Notes under the pieces: model-generated | Databases searched by the model: none | What the model was told of the DNA's origin: nothing | What the model saw: only the letters and a program-made list of their open reading frames with translations | Origin: Rhodothermales bacterium | GTDB lineage: Bacteria > Bacteroidota > Rhodothermia > Rhodothermales > Bin80 | Direction of reading: 5' to 3' | DNA: 46,899 bases | Assembly: GCA_028278205.1 (NCBI GenBank) | Contig: JANQES010000134.1 | Coordinates: 1 to 46,899, forward strand | In this document: positions 37,692 through 46,080 of the stretch, one piece after another | How the letters are laid out: each line of letters begins with the position of its first letter | Numbering within the stretch: the first letter of the stretch is position 1 | Made by a program: the position numbers and the translations under genes

Positions 37692-38449
37692 TGAGCACGC
37701 TTGAATATGCCTCTAATCTGGTCAATTGGCGGCAATTCGTCCTGTGCTTTGAAGACACGAATTCGACTGACACGAACACTGATAGGAGTGCCGTCCTTTC
37801 GGTAGCGAACGGTTCCAAAAACTGTCACTCTCTTGCGAAATGCCTGTAGTGCTTGCATCAATATCTCCTCATCACTAAAGAAGCAGTTGACGCTTTTGTC
37901 TTTCAAACTGTCGTACACAACAACCCTGAATCCGTCACGATCAGAAACGGTTTGGAGGTTGCCTTCTATGGAACCGATTGCGACATGTTCTTTTCCTCGA
38001 ATCCGATTTACGCTAGCGGCGGCTTCGGCGCTAATAGGGATACCACTTCCTTCAACGCGAAACTCGACTTTGTCAAGCCCTTTCGCCTTGGCACTCTCGG
38101 CAAGGGTGGCAAGATCCTTTGCAAACTTCAGGGTTTCATCCGTGAAATACCGTGGTTGCTCGGAAGTCCCCTTTGCTAACTCATTCATGCCCCCGTTTAT
38201 AGATTCAATCGTTCGCATCACATCCTCCGATGTCGTTTTACCTACAGGCATACCATCAGCGACGATCAAGTTACTCCCCTCTTTTACTGAGATCGCCCAC
38301 CGGATGCCACCCGTTTCGCCCGTAACGCTCTTTGAGACTGATCGAAGGATGCCAAAAAAGTCCTTCACCCCACGTAAAAACTGCGCAGGCGTAACCGTGC
38401 CATCCATGTTAAAGATGACATTCTGATGCTTTATTCCCGACGAAGCCAT
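37688..38449 (-). CDS. Unknown protein coupled to PIN-domain gene
   Basis: A 253-residue protein starting MASSGIKHQNVIFNMDGTVT. No named family is recognised. It has a central segment rich in charged helices (RTIESINGGMNELAKG, LKFAKDLATLAESAKAKG) and a C-terminal beta-rich region ending VTVFGTVRYRKDGTPISVRV and VFKAQDELPPIDQIRGIFKR. The stop overlaps the PIN gene's ATG by four bases. Its position ahead of a PIN protein would fit an antitoxin, but it lacks a visible DNA-binding motif and is about three times the usual size. The last part could be a small beta-barrel that binds nucleic acid; that is a guess. Confidence 0.75.
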   Translation of the reverse strand: MASSGIKHQNVIFNMDGTVTPAQFLRGVKDFFGILRSVSKSVTGETGGIRWAISVKEGSNLIVADGMPVGKTTSEDVMRTIESINGGMNELAKGTSEQPRYFTDETLKFAKDLATLAESAKAKGLDKVEFRVEGSGIPISAEAAASVNRIRGKEHVAIGSIEGNLQTVSDRDGFRVVVYDSLKDKSVNCFFSDEEILMQALQAFRKRVTVFGTVRYRKDGTPISVRVSRIRVFKAQDELPPIDQIRGIFKRAQ

Positions 38450-38592
38450 CACGTACCGTGGTATCCGTTGCACATATGCGTTACATTAGTTATAAGGATA
38501 GTATCGGCTAAAGATTCAGCGTCGAAACCAAAAGTGCCCGACGCATGTAACACATTTGTAGCAAATGTACAAACTTTCAATCACAAGGGAAA

Positions 38593-38781
38593 ATGGAGCC
38601 CTCGTCATCGAAAAAAGGAGCCTCATCGGACCCGCTTCCGTATCCTGATTCTGGTTTATTGCCAGGACTCCAAAGAACAATCCGCGACAAGATAGAACGA
38701 GGGGAGATTGATGAGGTGGACGCAGACGTTTTTCATGGAATGATGGGGCAAATATCAAGTGAAAAAGAAGACGAAAAATAG
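38593..38781 (+). CDS. Small hypothetical protein
   Basis: A 62-residue ORF, polar and charged, with a Ser-rich start and a central helix GLQRTIRDKIERGEIDEVDA. No family, signal or membrane segment. It lies between the PIN pair and the transposase in an AT-richer island, and no clear ribosome site precedes it. It could be a real accessory gene or chance. Confidence 0.4.
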   Translation: MEPSSSKKGASSDPLPYPDSGLLPGLQRTIRDKIERGEIDEVDADVFHGMMGQISSEKEDEK

Positions 38782-38868
38782 CTACAGAAAACGTAGTAAT
38801 ATATGACATATCGGTGTCACACCCTGTCCTTATCCTACTGTTAGTCAAGGACATAAACGGTGCTACCG

Positions 38869-39789
38869 ATGGAAGCAATAACGTTCACCCTGCACGACTT
38901 CTTACGGGACTTCTACACACCGGCACAATGTCTTGAATACCTGCGCAAACTTCGTTGGCCTGATGGCATTCACTGCCGCAAATGCGACCGTGTAACGAAG
39001 CATCATCTCCGCCCTGAGAAGAAAGCGTACTCCTGTCAGTATTGCGGAACGCTCGTCCGACCAACGAAGGGCACCATCTTCTTCGGATCGAAGGTAGCAT
39101 TACCCAACTGGTTCTGGATCATCTTTCAGTTTGCCAAGACGCGAACGGGCATCACCGCGAAACAGATTGAACGCGAGTTGGGCATCACCTACAAGACCGC
39201 GCTTCGGATGTGCAACGCCGTTCGCTCTTGCCTTGAAGAAGATCACACCCTGAGCGGGCAGTGTGAACTAGACGAGACGTACCTTGGGAACTCACGCCGC
39301 TACTTTGGACGCAAGCGCAAACGCGGTCGTGGTGCTGATAAGCGTCCGTGCTTTGGAGCCGTTCAAAGAGGCGGCGCTGTCGTCGCCAAAGTCGTCCCGA
39401 ACACGAAGCGCGAAACGCTCTATCCTATCATTGAAGAGCACGTAGAGAAGGGCAGCGAGGTCTTTACCGATGAGTACAAGGTCTATGCCTCTTTGGAGAA
39501 GATGGACCCCAACCTGAGTTGGACGTATCGCCACGATACGGTCAATCACTCCCAAGGGCAGTACGTCAAGTATCGCCGCGACGGCACCGAGGTTCACACG
39601 AACGAGATAGAGGGCTTTTGGTCGTATCCGAAGAACGCGATCAAAGGCGTACATCGGGGCGTGTCGGATCGGCACCTGCAAGGCTATGTGAATGAATACG
39701 CCTTCAGACAGTCTCACCGGAAGGATGAGCAGCCTTTGTTCTTCACGATGCTACGTCATATCGTGCCCGTGGAACGGCTTGCGGCTTGA
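38869..39789 (+). CDS. IS1595-family transposase
   Basis: A 306-residue ISXO2-like transposase. The N-terminal zinc ribbon has Cys36, Cys39, Cys56 and Cys59 (HCRKCD, SCQYCG). The DDE-type domain has Asp135 (CELDETYLG), Asp201 (VFTDEYKVY) and the C-terminal EVHTNEIEGFW with Glu247. It appears intact from start to stop, so the element may be active. I could not find convincing terminal inverted repeats or an 8-bp target duplication in the flanks, so the element ends are not called. ATG 38869 is used instead of GTG 38860. It separates the PIN pair from the lipoprotein genes and marks the accessory region. Confidence 0.93.
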   Translation: MEAITFTLHDFLRDFYTPAQCLEYLRKLRWPDGIHCRKCDRVTKHHLRPEKKAYSCQYCGTLVRPTKGTIFFGSKVALPNWFWIIFQFAKTRTGITAKQIERELGITYKTALRMCNAVRSCLEEDHTLSGQCELDETYLGNSRRYFGRKRKRGRGADKRPCFGAVQRGGAVVAKVVPNTKRETLYPIIEEHVEKGSEVFTDEYKVYASLEKMDPNLSWTYRHDTVNHSQGQYVKYRRDGTEVHTNEIEGFWSYPKNAIKGVHRGVSDRHLQGYVNEYAFRQSHRKDEQPLFFTMLRHIVPVERLAA

Positions 39790-39953
39790 ATGGGTACGGG
39801 CTAGTGCTACCTAAGTGCGTTCCTCATTTATTACAACGCTGTCGTTTTGAAGAAACCAATCCTAAGTTGCGCCGTTGCGAGGATACCTCAGTGTCATGCC
39901 AGCCGTCTATCCCTTCTTGCCTCGTGTCGATTTAAAGCACCTTTTTTTCAGGA

Positions 39954-40901
39954 ATGATCCCTTCTGAACGTAACATGCGGAGCGTAGTCGCAGGGTCGTT
40001 TGCGGCCCTCTTGATGGCAGCCTTGCTGCTCGGCGGCTGCGACACCGACTTCGACCCGATTCAGGAAAGCGACCTCCATTTTTCGGTTTTCGGCTTTCTC
40101 GACGCCGCTGCCGATTCGCAGTTCATCCGTATCACCCCCGTGCGCGATTCCATCGCCCTGACGCCTGGCCGCCCCATCGACGCCGCCGTCATGCTCGAAG
40201 ACCTGAATACGGGCCGCGCAACCACTTTTCGCGATTCGCTCTTCACGTTTCTGGATGACGACGAAGAGCGCATCGCGTACAACTTCTGGTCGCCCGAACC
40301 CATTGAGCACGAGGCGGTGTATCGCCTGACGATGGCGCGCTCAGACGGCGCCACGAGCGCAGCGACGATCACGCTGCCGCCGGCCTATCCCGACCCCGAA
40401 CTGCTCTTGCCCGAACAGCGCGACACGCCTGTCCCCTCTTTTACCGCCGCCATCCGGATTAACGGCGTAGAGCGGCTGGCCGACTTGCGCCTCGTCTTTA
40501 CGTTTCGCCTGCCGGGCGAAGCCCCCGAAAACGCCCAGACGCTCACGGTCTCTTACCTCGACCGCGTCGCCGTGCTGAGCAACAGTCTCGGCCTGCAATT
40601 CAGACCCTACAACGAATTCTTTGGCCGCGCCCGTGGGTGCCCCATCGTAGACGACGTGCAGGTGCTCATCGCTGCCGGCGGCCCGGATTGGCCCGATTTT
40701 TTGAATATCGACGATGAGACGCTGGCCCTGGCCGACGCCGTGACGAACGTGGAAAACGGCGTCGGTTTTATCGGCGGCGTCAGCCGTAAAAAGCTGTCCT
40801 GGAACGCGCTGCGCAATTTCCTGGCCAGCACCCAGCCCAACTGCGTGCAATGCACCTCGTTCTTCCGCAATCCTGATCTCTGTTTTCGGAACAATCCTTG
40901 A
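39954..40901 (+). CDS. Lipoprotein, DUF4249-like
   Basis: A 315-residue lipoprotein with a type II signal (AALLMAALLLGGC) and a mature part opening DTDFDPIQESDLHFSVFGFL. Early Ig/carboxypeptidase-like strands (FIRITPVRDSIALTPGRPID, AAVMLEDLNTG) are followed by a longer domain, and Cys pairs near the C-terminus (CVQC, then Cys in DLCFRN) may bond. The general plan resembles DUF4249 lipoproteins that travel with TonB-dependent receptors in Bacteroidota, but no receptor gene is next to it, so the name is tentative. An internal ATG at 39975 may be the true start. The DUF547 lipoprotein gene begins 24 bases after it; the two are probably an operon. Confidence 0.7.
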   Translation: MIPSERNMRSVVAGSFAALLMAALLLGGCDTDFDPIQESDLHFSVFGFLDAAADSQFIRITPVRDSIALTPGRPIDAAVMLEDLNTGRATTFRDSLFTFLDDDEERIAYNFWSPEPIEHEAVYRLTMARSDGATSAATITLPPAYPDPELLLPEQRDTPVPSFTAAIRINGVERLADLRLVFTFRLPGEAPENAQTLTVSYLDRVAVLSNSLGLQFRPYNEFFGRARGCPIVDDVQVLIAAGGPDWPDFLNIDDETLALADAVTNVENGVGFIGGVSRKKLSWNALRNFLASTQPNCVQCTSFFRNPDLCFRNNP

Positions 40902-40925
40902 TTCTTTCAAGCCGCAACAGTCCTG

Positions 40926-41810
40926 ATGAAACCCTACAAAACCCGGCCATCTGTCATGATTCCGCTCCTGTTTGTCTGCCTGCTTTTTACTGCCTGCGAG
41001 ACCCAGGCCGCCCCGGCTGCCATCGGGCCGGAAAGCCGCGCGGGCAACGTCGAGCCGGCCTCAAACTACGAGGCGGCGCTGACGGCAATCCTGCAAAAAG
41101 TGGTCACAGACGAAGGCCGCGTCCGCTATGATCTCTTGCGCGGCGCCTTGAATGAGGACTTCCGCCGCGTGCTCAAAGCCGTCGAAGATTTCGATGCGAC
41201 GACGCTCGACACCGATGCACAGAAGCTGGCTTTCTGGATGAATGCGTACAACGTCCAGATGCTGCAAAACATCATCGAGACGCCAAAAGTGAACAATATT
41301 ATAGACGATGGCTTCGCCGATGCGTTTTTCGATAAACCCTTCCTTACTGCCAGCACCGGCATCACGCTCAACCAGATCGAAAACGTGATCCTCCGCCGCC
41401 AGGCTGGGCGGGCGGACCTGCAAGCGTTTCAAGTAGACCGGCTGGACTTGCGCCTGCACGTGGGGCTCAACTGTGCGGCGGTCTCGTGCCCGCGCCTGCG
41501 CCGCCGGGCCTTCACCACCGCCACCCTCGACGCCGAACTCGACGCCGCCCTGCGCGACTTCGCCGGCAGCCCGGCCCATTTCCGCATCGACGGCAATCGC
41601 CTCGTCGTCTCTTCCCTGCTCGACTGGTACGGCCCCGACTTCGACCAGCCCGGCCTTCCGGCAGGCGACCTCCTCGTCCAACACATGCCGCCGTCGCGCC
41701 CCGGCTACGCGGCGCTGAAAACGGCGCTGTCAGGCCGCACCGCCGCCCAGATCAAAGCCCTCGCCAACGTGCAGTTCGAGTATCTATGGGAGGTGAACCG
41801 GGTACGCTAA
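40926..41810 (+). CDS. DUF547 domain lipoprotein
   Basis: A 294-residue lipoprotein with signal IPLLFVCLLFTAC and a mature DUF547 domain: NYEAALTAILQKVVTDEGRV, then LAFWMNAYNVQMLQNII, the acidic GITLNQIENVILR and the Cys-containing LHVGLNCAAVSCPRL. The overall fold is thought to be cysteine-peptidase-like, but activity is not established. Its gene starts 24 bases after the preceding lipoprotein gene, so they are likely co-expressed at the cell envelope. The following 199 bases are AT-rich without an obvious terminator or ORF. Confidence 0.9.
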   Translation: MKPYKTRPSVMIPLLFVCLLFTACETQAAPAAIGPESRAGNVEPASNYEAALTAILQKVVTDEGRVRYDLLRGALNEDFRRVLKAVEDFDATTLDTDAQKLAFWMNAYNVQMLQNIIETPKVNNIIDDGFADAFFDKPFLTASTGITLNQIENVILRRQAGRADLQAFQVDRLDLRLHVGLNCAAVSCPRLRRRAFTTATLDAELDAALRDFAGSPAHFRIDGNRLVVSSLLDWYGPDFDQPGLPAGDLLVQHMPPSRPGYAALKTALSGRTAAQIKALANVQFEYLWEVNRVR

Positions 41811-42009
41811 AATCGCTTTTTACTGGTTCGCGGGTCAATGATCAAACTTTTTTTTTGTGACGTTGTACATTGTAACTGTTCAACATACTGGCAAAGACCC
41901 TCGTGAAAACTTGTTACCTCTCTGCTCAAGTATGAGGAAGCACTGGCGCAAGAGTTTCATACAACAGACGACTTGATGGTGTACGCTCAAAAATAAGAGA
42001 GGAAAGCAA

Positions 42010-42954
42010 ATGAGCAACGTTGACCTCATCGCCTTCTCTGACCACGATCAGCCCAAAAATGCTGTGCGTGAGAAGATCATGGGCTTTGCGGATTTACCAG
42101 ATGGCTGGGAACACGGTGTCGGTGTGCCTGCTGCAGAGAAGGTGATACGCAAGGCTTTACGCATTCTTGACGGCGGCCAAACACTTGGCTTAAAGGCTGA
42201 TGCTTTTGTTGGCGCTGACGGTTCGATTGCTGTGGTATTTTACCTTGGATCCTTAAGTCTGGAGACGACTGTCCATACAGACAATTCACTCGATATAAGC
42301 CTGGAAGATGGCATTGGACTCGACTTCAACGAAGTTGCTCACGTCGAGAATGCTTCGTTTCAGGACGTTGTGAATGCCATCTTGGACCTTGCCAGCATAG
42401 AAAAAGATAAAGAAACAAAAAGCGAAGAGGCATTAAGCGAGATTGGACCTAAAGCGTCGGAGGAACGACGCATCAAGCTTTTCTTAGCCTCTTCCAGTGG
42501 GATGAAGGAGGAAAGAGAACGGGTTGAATTATTGATCGCCAAAGAAAATCGCAGACTCTGTGACCGGAATATTTTCCTCAATCTGGTAATCTGGGAGGAT
42601 TTGAAACAGAGCTTCCAGGGAGACCGGATCCAAGATTATATCAACGAGGTGTTGTTGGAATACGACGTGGTGATCTTCACATTTTGGAATAAAGTCGGCG
42701 ATTTCACAAAGGAAGAATTCGACGTAGCGTATCAGCGTTTCAAAGAAGGTAAAAAGCCTCGGTACCTGTACGTGCTCTTCAAGTCAACAAAAGTGGATGT
42801 TGATGAGATCGATGAGGAGATCCTCAAAATCAAAAAACTGAAAAAAGAAATCGAAGGCGCCGAGCAAATCTACAAGAGTTTTCAATCCAACGAAGATCTG
42901 GTCTCGCAGCTAAAGGATCAGTTGGCGTTGATCATTAAGGAGATGACAGCGTAA
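42010..42954 (+). CDS. Two-domain accessory protein with TIR-like/DUF4062-like C-terminus
   Basis: A 314-residue protein with a GAGAGG ribosome site. Residues 1-130 form the first domain, typified by FADLPDGWEHGVGVPAAEKV and ASFQDVVNAILDLAS. Residues 152-260 form a Rossmann-like domain opening RRIKLFLASSSGMKEERERV, with FLNLVIWEDL, a YDVVIFTFWNKVG strand and EEFDVAYQRF; this matches TIR-like/DUF4062-type domains of bacterial immune and signalling proteins. A helical tail follows. Immediately after its stop codon, in the same frame, lies a second copy of the end of domain 1 (42955-43128), so the TIR-like part was probably inserted into an older, shorter gene. The defence link is inferred; the domain family is a moderate-confidence call. 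Confidence 0.7.
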   Translation: MSNVDLIAFSDHDQPKNAVREKIMGFADLPDGWEHGVGVPAAEKVIRKALRILDGGQTLGLKADAFVGADGSIAVVFYLGSLSLETTVHTDNSLDISLEDGIGLDFNEVAHVENASFQDVVNAILDLASIEKDKETKSEEALSEIGPKASEERRIKLFLASSSGMKEERERVELLIAKENRRLCDRNIFLNLVIWEDLKQSFQGDRIQDYINEVLLEYDVVIFTFWNKVGDFTKEEFDVAYQRFKEGKKPRYLYVLFKSTKVDVDEIDEEILKIKKLKKEIEGAEQIYKSFQSNEDLVSQLKDQLALIIKEMTA

Positions 42955-43128
42955 CATTCCTCGTTTCAGGATGTCTTGAAAGCCACCTTGGACCTTGCCG
43001 GAGTTGACACATGGAATTGGCGCGGATCCTCCATCCCCGGCATTACGATAAGAACAGAAAGAGATTCCAAAGTACGTGTTTCAGGAACTACGGGGACAGC
43101 ATCTCTCTTATTGACATCGACTGCGTAA
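42955..43128 (+). pseudogene. Relic of the first domain's original C-terminus
   Basis: Beginning at the base after the 42954 stop, in the same frame, the DNA reads HSSFQDVLKATLDLAGVDTW and continues for 37 more codons to a TAA at 43128. The first part parallels ASFQDVVNAILDLAS of the gene before it, exactly 606 bases upstream (202 codons). The rest has no counterpart there and overlaps the start of the next gene, as the tail of the ancestral gene would have done. It has no start codon of its own. Confidence 0.65.
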
Positions 43129-43442
43129 GAGAACGCGTTGGAGAATCTGGTCTTTGCGCATACATAAGCGAATATTATGAGAAGGCCTCCGGGGAACCGG
43201 TCGCCTATTGGGTACTCGATCAAAAACACCTGAAACAGCAATTCGGAGCTTCTTTTCAACGATCCGTGAGCACCTCAGGTGATCCTTGTCACGTTGATCT
43301 CCGGGGATTATCGAACAGGCAGGCTCAGAGATTCTACAAGGAGACGTGGACCTCTTCTGAGATTTACGTGTGCATCGATAATCGACCGACTCTAGCTGAT
43401 AGCGATCAACTCTTCGAACTAATGGGTAATTCTACGCAATGA
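43011..43442 (+). CDS. Partner protein of the TIR-like gene module, unknown
   Basis: A 143-residue protein beginning MELARILHPRHYDKNRKRFQ with a central SLIDIDCVRERVGESGLCAY and the end FYKETWTSSEIYVCIDNRPT. I know similar small proteins as the second member of conserved two-gene units whose first member ends in a domain like residues 1-130 of the gene at 42010; neither has an assigned function. Its start lies inside the relic tail (42955-43128) in another frame, which suggests the two genes originally overlapped and were translationally coupled. After the insertion that coupling is probably lost, and it has no strong ribosome site now. Confidence 0.7.
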   Translation: MELARILHPRHYDKNRKRFQSTCFRNYGDSISLIDIDCVRERVGESGLCAYISEYYEKASGEPVAYWVLDQKHLKQQFGASFQRSVSTSGDPCHVDLRGLSNRQAQRFYKETWTSSEIYVCIDNRPTLADSDQLFELMGNSTQ

Positions 43443-43551
43443 TGTCGATTTTCCGGCAAGAAGGGACCTTCCCCTCTTTAATCTCTGGAACAAACCACAT
43501 CGCCTGCGAGAGTTGAATTGATTCTGCATCGTCGGACTTTCGCAAGCAGGC

Positions 43552-44655
43552 ATGTATCAGCGGATCGTCGTCAAGCTGGGCACGAGCGTGTTGACCGGGG
43601 GCACGCCGAATCTGGACCGGGCACACATGGTGGAACTCGTGCGCCAGTGTGCCGCGCTGCACAAGGCAGGCCGCGACGTGATTATCTGCACCTCCGGCGC
43701 GATTTCGGCAGGCCGCGAACGGCTGGGCTGGACCGAAGCGCCGGCTACGCTGGCCGATAAACAGATGCTCGCCGCCGTCGGGCAGAGCCGCCTGATGCTG
43801 ATCTGGGAAAGCCTTTTTTTTGACATCTACGGCATCCACGTCGGGCAGATGTTGCTCACGCGCGCCGACGTCGAAGACCGGCGGCGGTTCCTCAACGCCC
43901 GCGACATGCTGCAAGCCCTGCTCGATCACCGCATCGTGCCGGTCATCAACGAAAACGACGCCGTGGCCACTGCCGAGATTAAGGTGGGCGACAACGACAA
44001 CCTCTCGGCGCTGGCCGTGTTGCTGGCCGAAGCGGACTTGCTGATGCTCCTGACGGACCAGCCCGGCCTGTTCACCGCCGACCCACGTACGGATCCCGAC
44101 GCCCAGCTTATCCCGGAAGTCCGCGCTATCGACGACACGTTGCGTAAGCTGGCCGGCGGCAGTGTCAGCGGGCTGGGCGTGGGCGGCATGGCCACCAAGC
44201 TGCAAGCCGCCGACGTAGCCCGCCGCGCCGGGGCCGACGTCATGATCGCCTCGGGCCACGCGCCCGATGTCGTCAGCCGCCTGGCTGCCGGCGAGGCCGT
44301 CGGCACGCGTTTTCCGGCGCTGGAGTCGCCCCTGGAAAATCGCAAACGTTGGATCTTCGCCGGGCCGACGCCCAACGGGCATCTGGTGATCGATGACGGA
44401 GCGGCGCGTGCCTTGCGCGAGAAGGGAAGCAGCCTGCTGCCCGCCGGCATTCAGACCGTCGAAGGCGCCTTCGGACGCGGCGACACGGTGTCGATCCTGG
44501 ACGCCCGGCGCGAAGAACTCGCCCGCGGCATCGCCCGGTATGACAGCGACGAGATGAACCGCATCCGGGGCTGTCAGTCCAGGGAAATTGCCGAACGTCT
44601 CGGCTATGCCTACGGCCCCGTCGCCGTGCATCGTAACGATCTGATTTTAGCGTGA
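43552..44655 (+). CDS. proB: Glutamate 5-kinase
   Basis: A 367-residue cytosolic enzyme making gamma-glutamyl phosphate, the first step of proline synthesis. The amino-acid kinase domain opens RIVVKLGTSVLTGG and has the TSGAISAGRERLGW segment, VINENDAVAT and KVGDNDNLSA, and SGLGVGGMATKLQAAD. A PUA domain follows from about residue 275 (LVIDDGAARALREKGSSLLP), as in most bacterial ProB. The length is standard. The proA gene starts 33 bases downstream, so proBA is an operon. Proline feedback through the kinase domain is known for the family. Confidence 0.97.
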   Translation: MYQRIVVKLGTSVLTGGTPNLDRAHMVELVRQCAALHKAGRDVIICTSGAISAGRERLGWTEAPATLADKQMLAAVGQSRLMLIWESLFFDIYGIHVGQMLLTRADVEDRRRFLNARDMLQALLDHRIVPVINENDAVATAEIKVGDNDNLSALAVLLAEADLLMLLTDQPGLFTADPRTDPDAQLIPEVRAIDDTLRKLAGGSVSGLGVGGMATKLQAADVARRAGADVMIASGHAPDVVSRLAAGEAVGTRFPALESPLENRKRWIFAGPTPNGHLVIDDGAARALREKGSSLLPAGIQTVEGAFGRGDTVSILDARREELARGIARYDSDEMNRIRGCQSREIAERLGYAYGPVAVHRNDLILA

Positions 44656-44688
44656 AACGTTTCACGCATCATCTGAAAAATAAAAAAG

Positions 44689-45969
44689 ATGATGGAAACA
44701 GCAACGACCGATCTGACCGCAATGGGAAAGGACGCCAAAGCCGCGAGCCGGCGTCTGGGCGTGCTTTCGACCGAAGAGAAAAATGCCGCGTTGCACGCTA
44801 TTGCCGACGCCCTGGAAGCGCAGGCCGAGGCGGTGCTTGCCCAGAACGCCCTCGACCTGGCCGGCGCCGAAGCCAAAGGCCTCAGCCCGGCGCTGCTCGA
44901 CCGGCTGCGCCTGACCCCGGCGCGCATCGCGGCCCTGGCTGCCGACACCCGCCGCGTCGCCGACCTGCCTGATCCCGTCGGGACCGTCATCGACAGCCGT
45001 GTTCTGGAGAACGGCATACGCCTGAGCCGGCGGCGCACGCCCATCGGGGTGCTCGGAGTGATTTACGAAGCCCGACCCAACGTTACCATCGACATTGCTA
45101 CGCTCTGCCTGAAAACCGGCAACGCCGTCATCTTGCGCGGCGGCAGCGAGACCTTGCGCAGCAACCTCGCCCTGGTCGGCGTCATTCAGACCGCGCTGGC
45201 ACAGGCGGGGCTGCCCCAGGCCGCCGTCCAGTACATCGACAACCCGGACCGGGCGCTTGTGACGCACCTGCTGCGGCTCGACGCCTACGTAGACATGATC
45301 GTGCCGCGCGGCGGGGCGGGGCTGCACCGGCTGTGCAAAGAACAAAGCACCATCCCCGTCATCACCGGCGGCATCGGCATCTGCCACGTCTTCGTCGATG
45401 AAAGCGCCGACCTCGACCGCGCCGTGGACATCGTCGAAAACGCCAAGGTGCAACGGCCCAGCGTCTGCAACGCCCTCGATACGCTGCTGGTGCATCGCGC
45501 CGTGGCCGAGGCATTCTTGCCGCAGGTGGCTACCCGCCTGGCACAGCACGGCGTGGAGCTACGCGCCACCGACGACGCCCTCGCCCTGCTCCACGCCCAC
45601 GGCTTCGACACCCTGACGACGCCCGCCGGACCGGACGACTTCGACCAGGAATGGCTGGCGCTCATCCTGGGCGTCAGGCTCGTCGATGGGCTCGACGAAG
45701 CCATCGATCACATCCAACAACACAGCACCGAACACTCCGACAGCATCCTCACCCGCAACAACGCCCACGCTGAGCGTTTCGTGGATTCGGTAAACTCGGC
45801 GGCGGTCTACGTCAATGCCAGCACGCGGTTCACCGACGGCGGGCAATTCGGCCTGGGCGCCGAGGTGGCCGTGAGCACCCAAAAGCTCCACGCCCGCGGC
45901 CCGATGGGGCTGGAAGAGTTGACCACCTACAAATGGATCGGCATCGGCGACGGGCACGTGCGGGAGTAG
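44689..45969 (+). CDS. proA: Gamma-glutamyl phosphate reductase
   Basis: A 426-residue NADPH-dependent reductase giving glutamate semialdehyde, which cyclises toward proline. It has the aldehyde-dehydrogenase fold: GVLGVIYEARPNVTID, NAVILRGGSETLRSN, the VPRGGAGLHRLCKEQSTIPV stretch, catalytic Cys in AKVQRPSVCNALDTLLVH and the C-terminal TDGGQFGLGAEVAVSTQ. The length and spacing behind proB are typical. The ATG at 44689 is followed directly by a second ATG, and either may be used. It is followed at once by a palindromic repeat that may terminate the operon. Confidence 0.97.
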   Translation: MMETATTDLTAMGKDAKAASRRLGVLSTEEKNAALHAIADALEAQAEAVLAQNALDLAGAEAKGLSPALLDRLRLTPARIAALAADTRRVADLPDPVGTVIDSRVLENGIRLSRRRTPIGVLGVIYEARPNVTIDIATLCLKTGNAVILRGGSETLRSNLALVGVIQTALAQAGLPQAAVQYIDNPDRALVTHLLRLDAYVDMIVPRGGAGLHRLCKEQSTIPVITGGIGICHVFVDESADLDRAVDIVENAKVQRPSVCNALDTLLVHRAVAEAFLPQVATRLAQHGVELRATDDALALLHAHGFDTLTTPAGPDDFDQEWLALILGVRLVDGLDEAIDHIQQHSTEHSDSILTRNNAHAERFVDSVNSAAVYVNASTRFTDGGQFGLGAEVAVSTQKLHARGPMGLEELTTYKWIGIGDGHVRE

Positions 45970-46045
45970 TGTTTGAGTGTTATGGTGTTTTAGTTGTTTG
46001 ATTCAAAAGAACTTAAACACTAAAACACTCGAACACTAAAACACA
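45969..46045. repeat. GTGTTT/AAACAC inverted-repeat element
   Basis: The left arm (from 45969) has GTGTTTGAGTGTT and GGTGTTTTAG; the right arm (46012-46045) has CTTAAACACTAAAACACTCG and AACACTAAAACACAA. The arms are made of short GTGTTTnAG units and their complements, a different sequence family from the GATTTTG elements but with the same plan. It starts at the last base of the proA stop codon. Confidence 0.75.
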
Positions 46046-46080
46046 ACTTGACCGTTCGCTTTCAATACCGATGCCGGTTT

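Noticed and set aside
38860..39813. 8-bp GTGCTACC at both sides of the transposase gene as a target-site duplication
   Set aside because: The left copy ends one base before the ATG, leaving no space for a left terminal inverted repeat, so it is probably chance.
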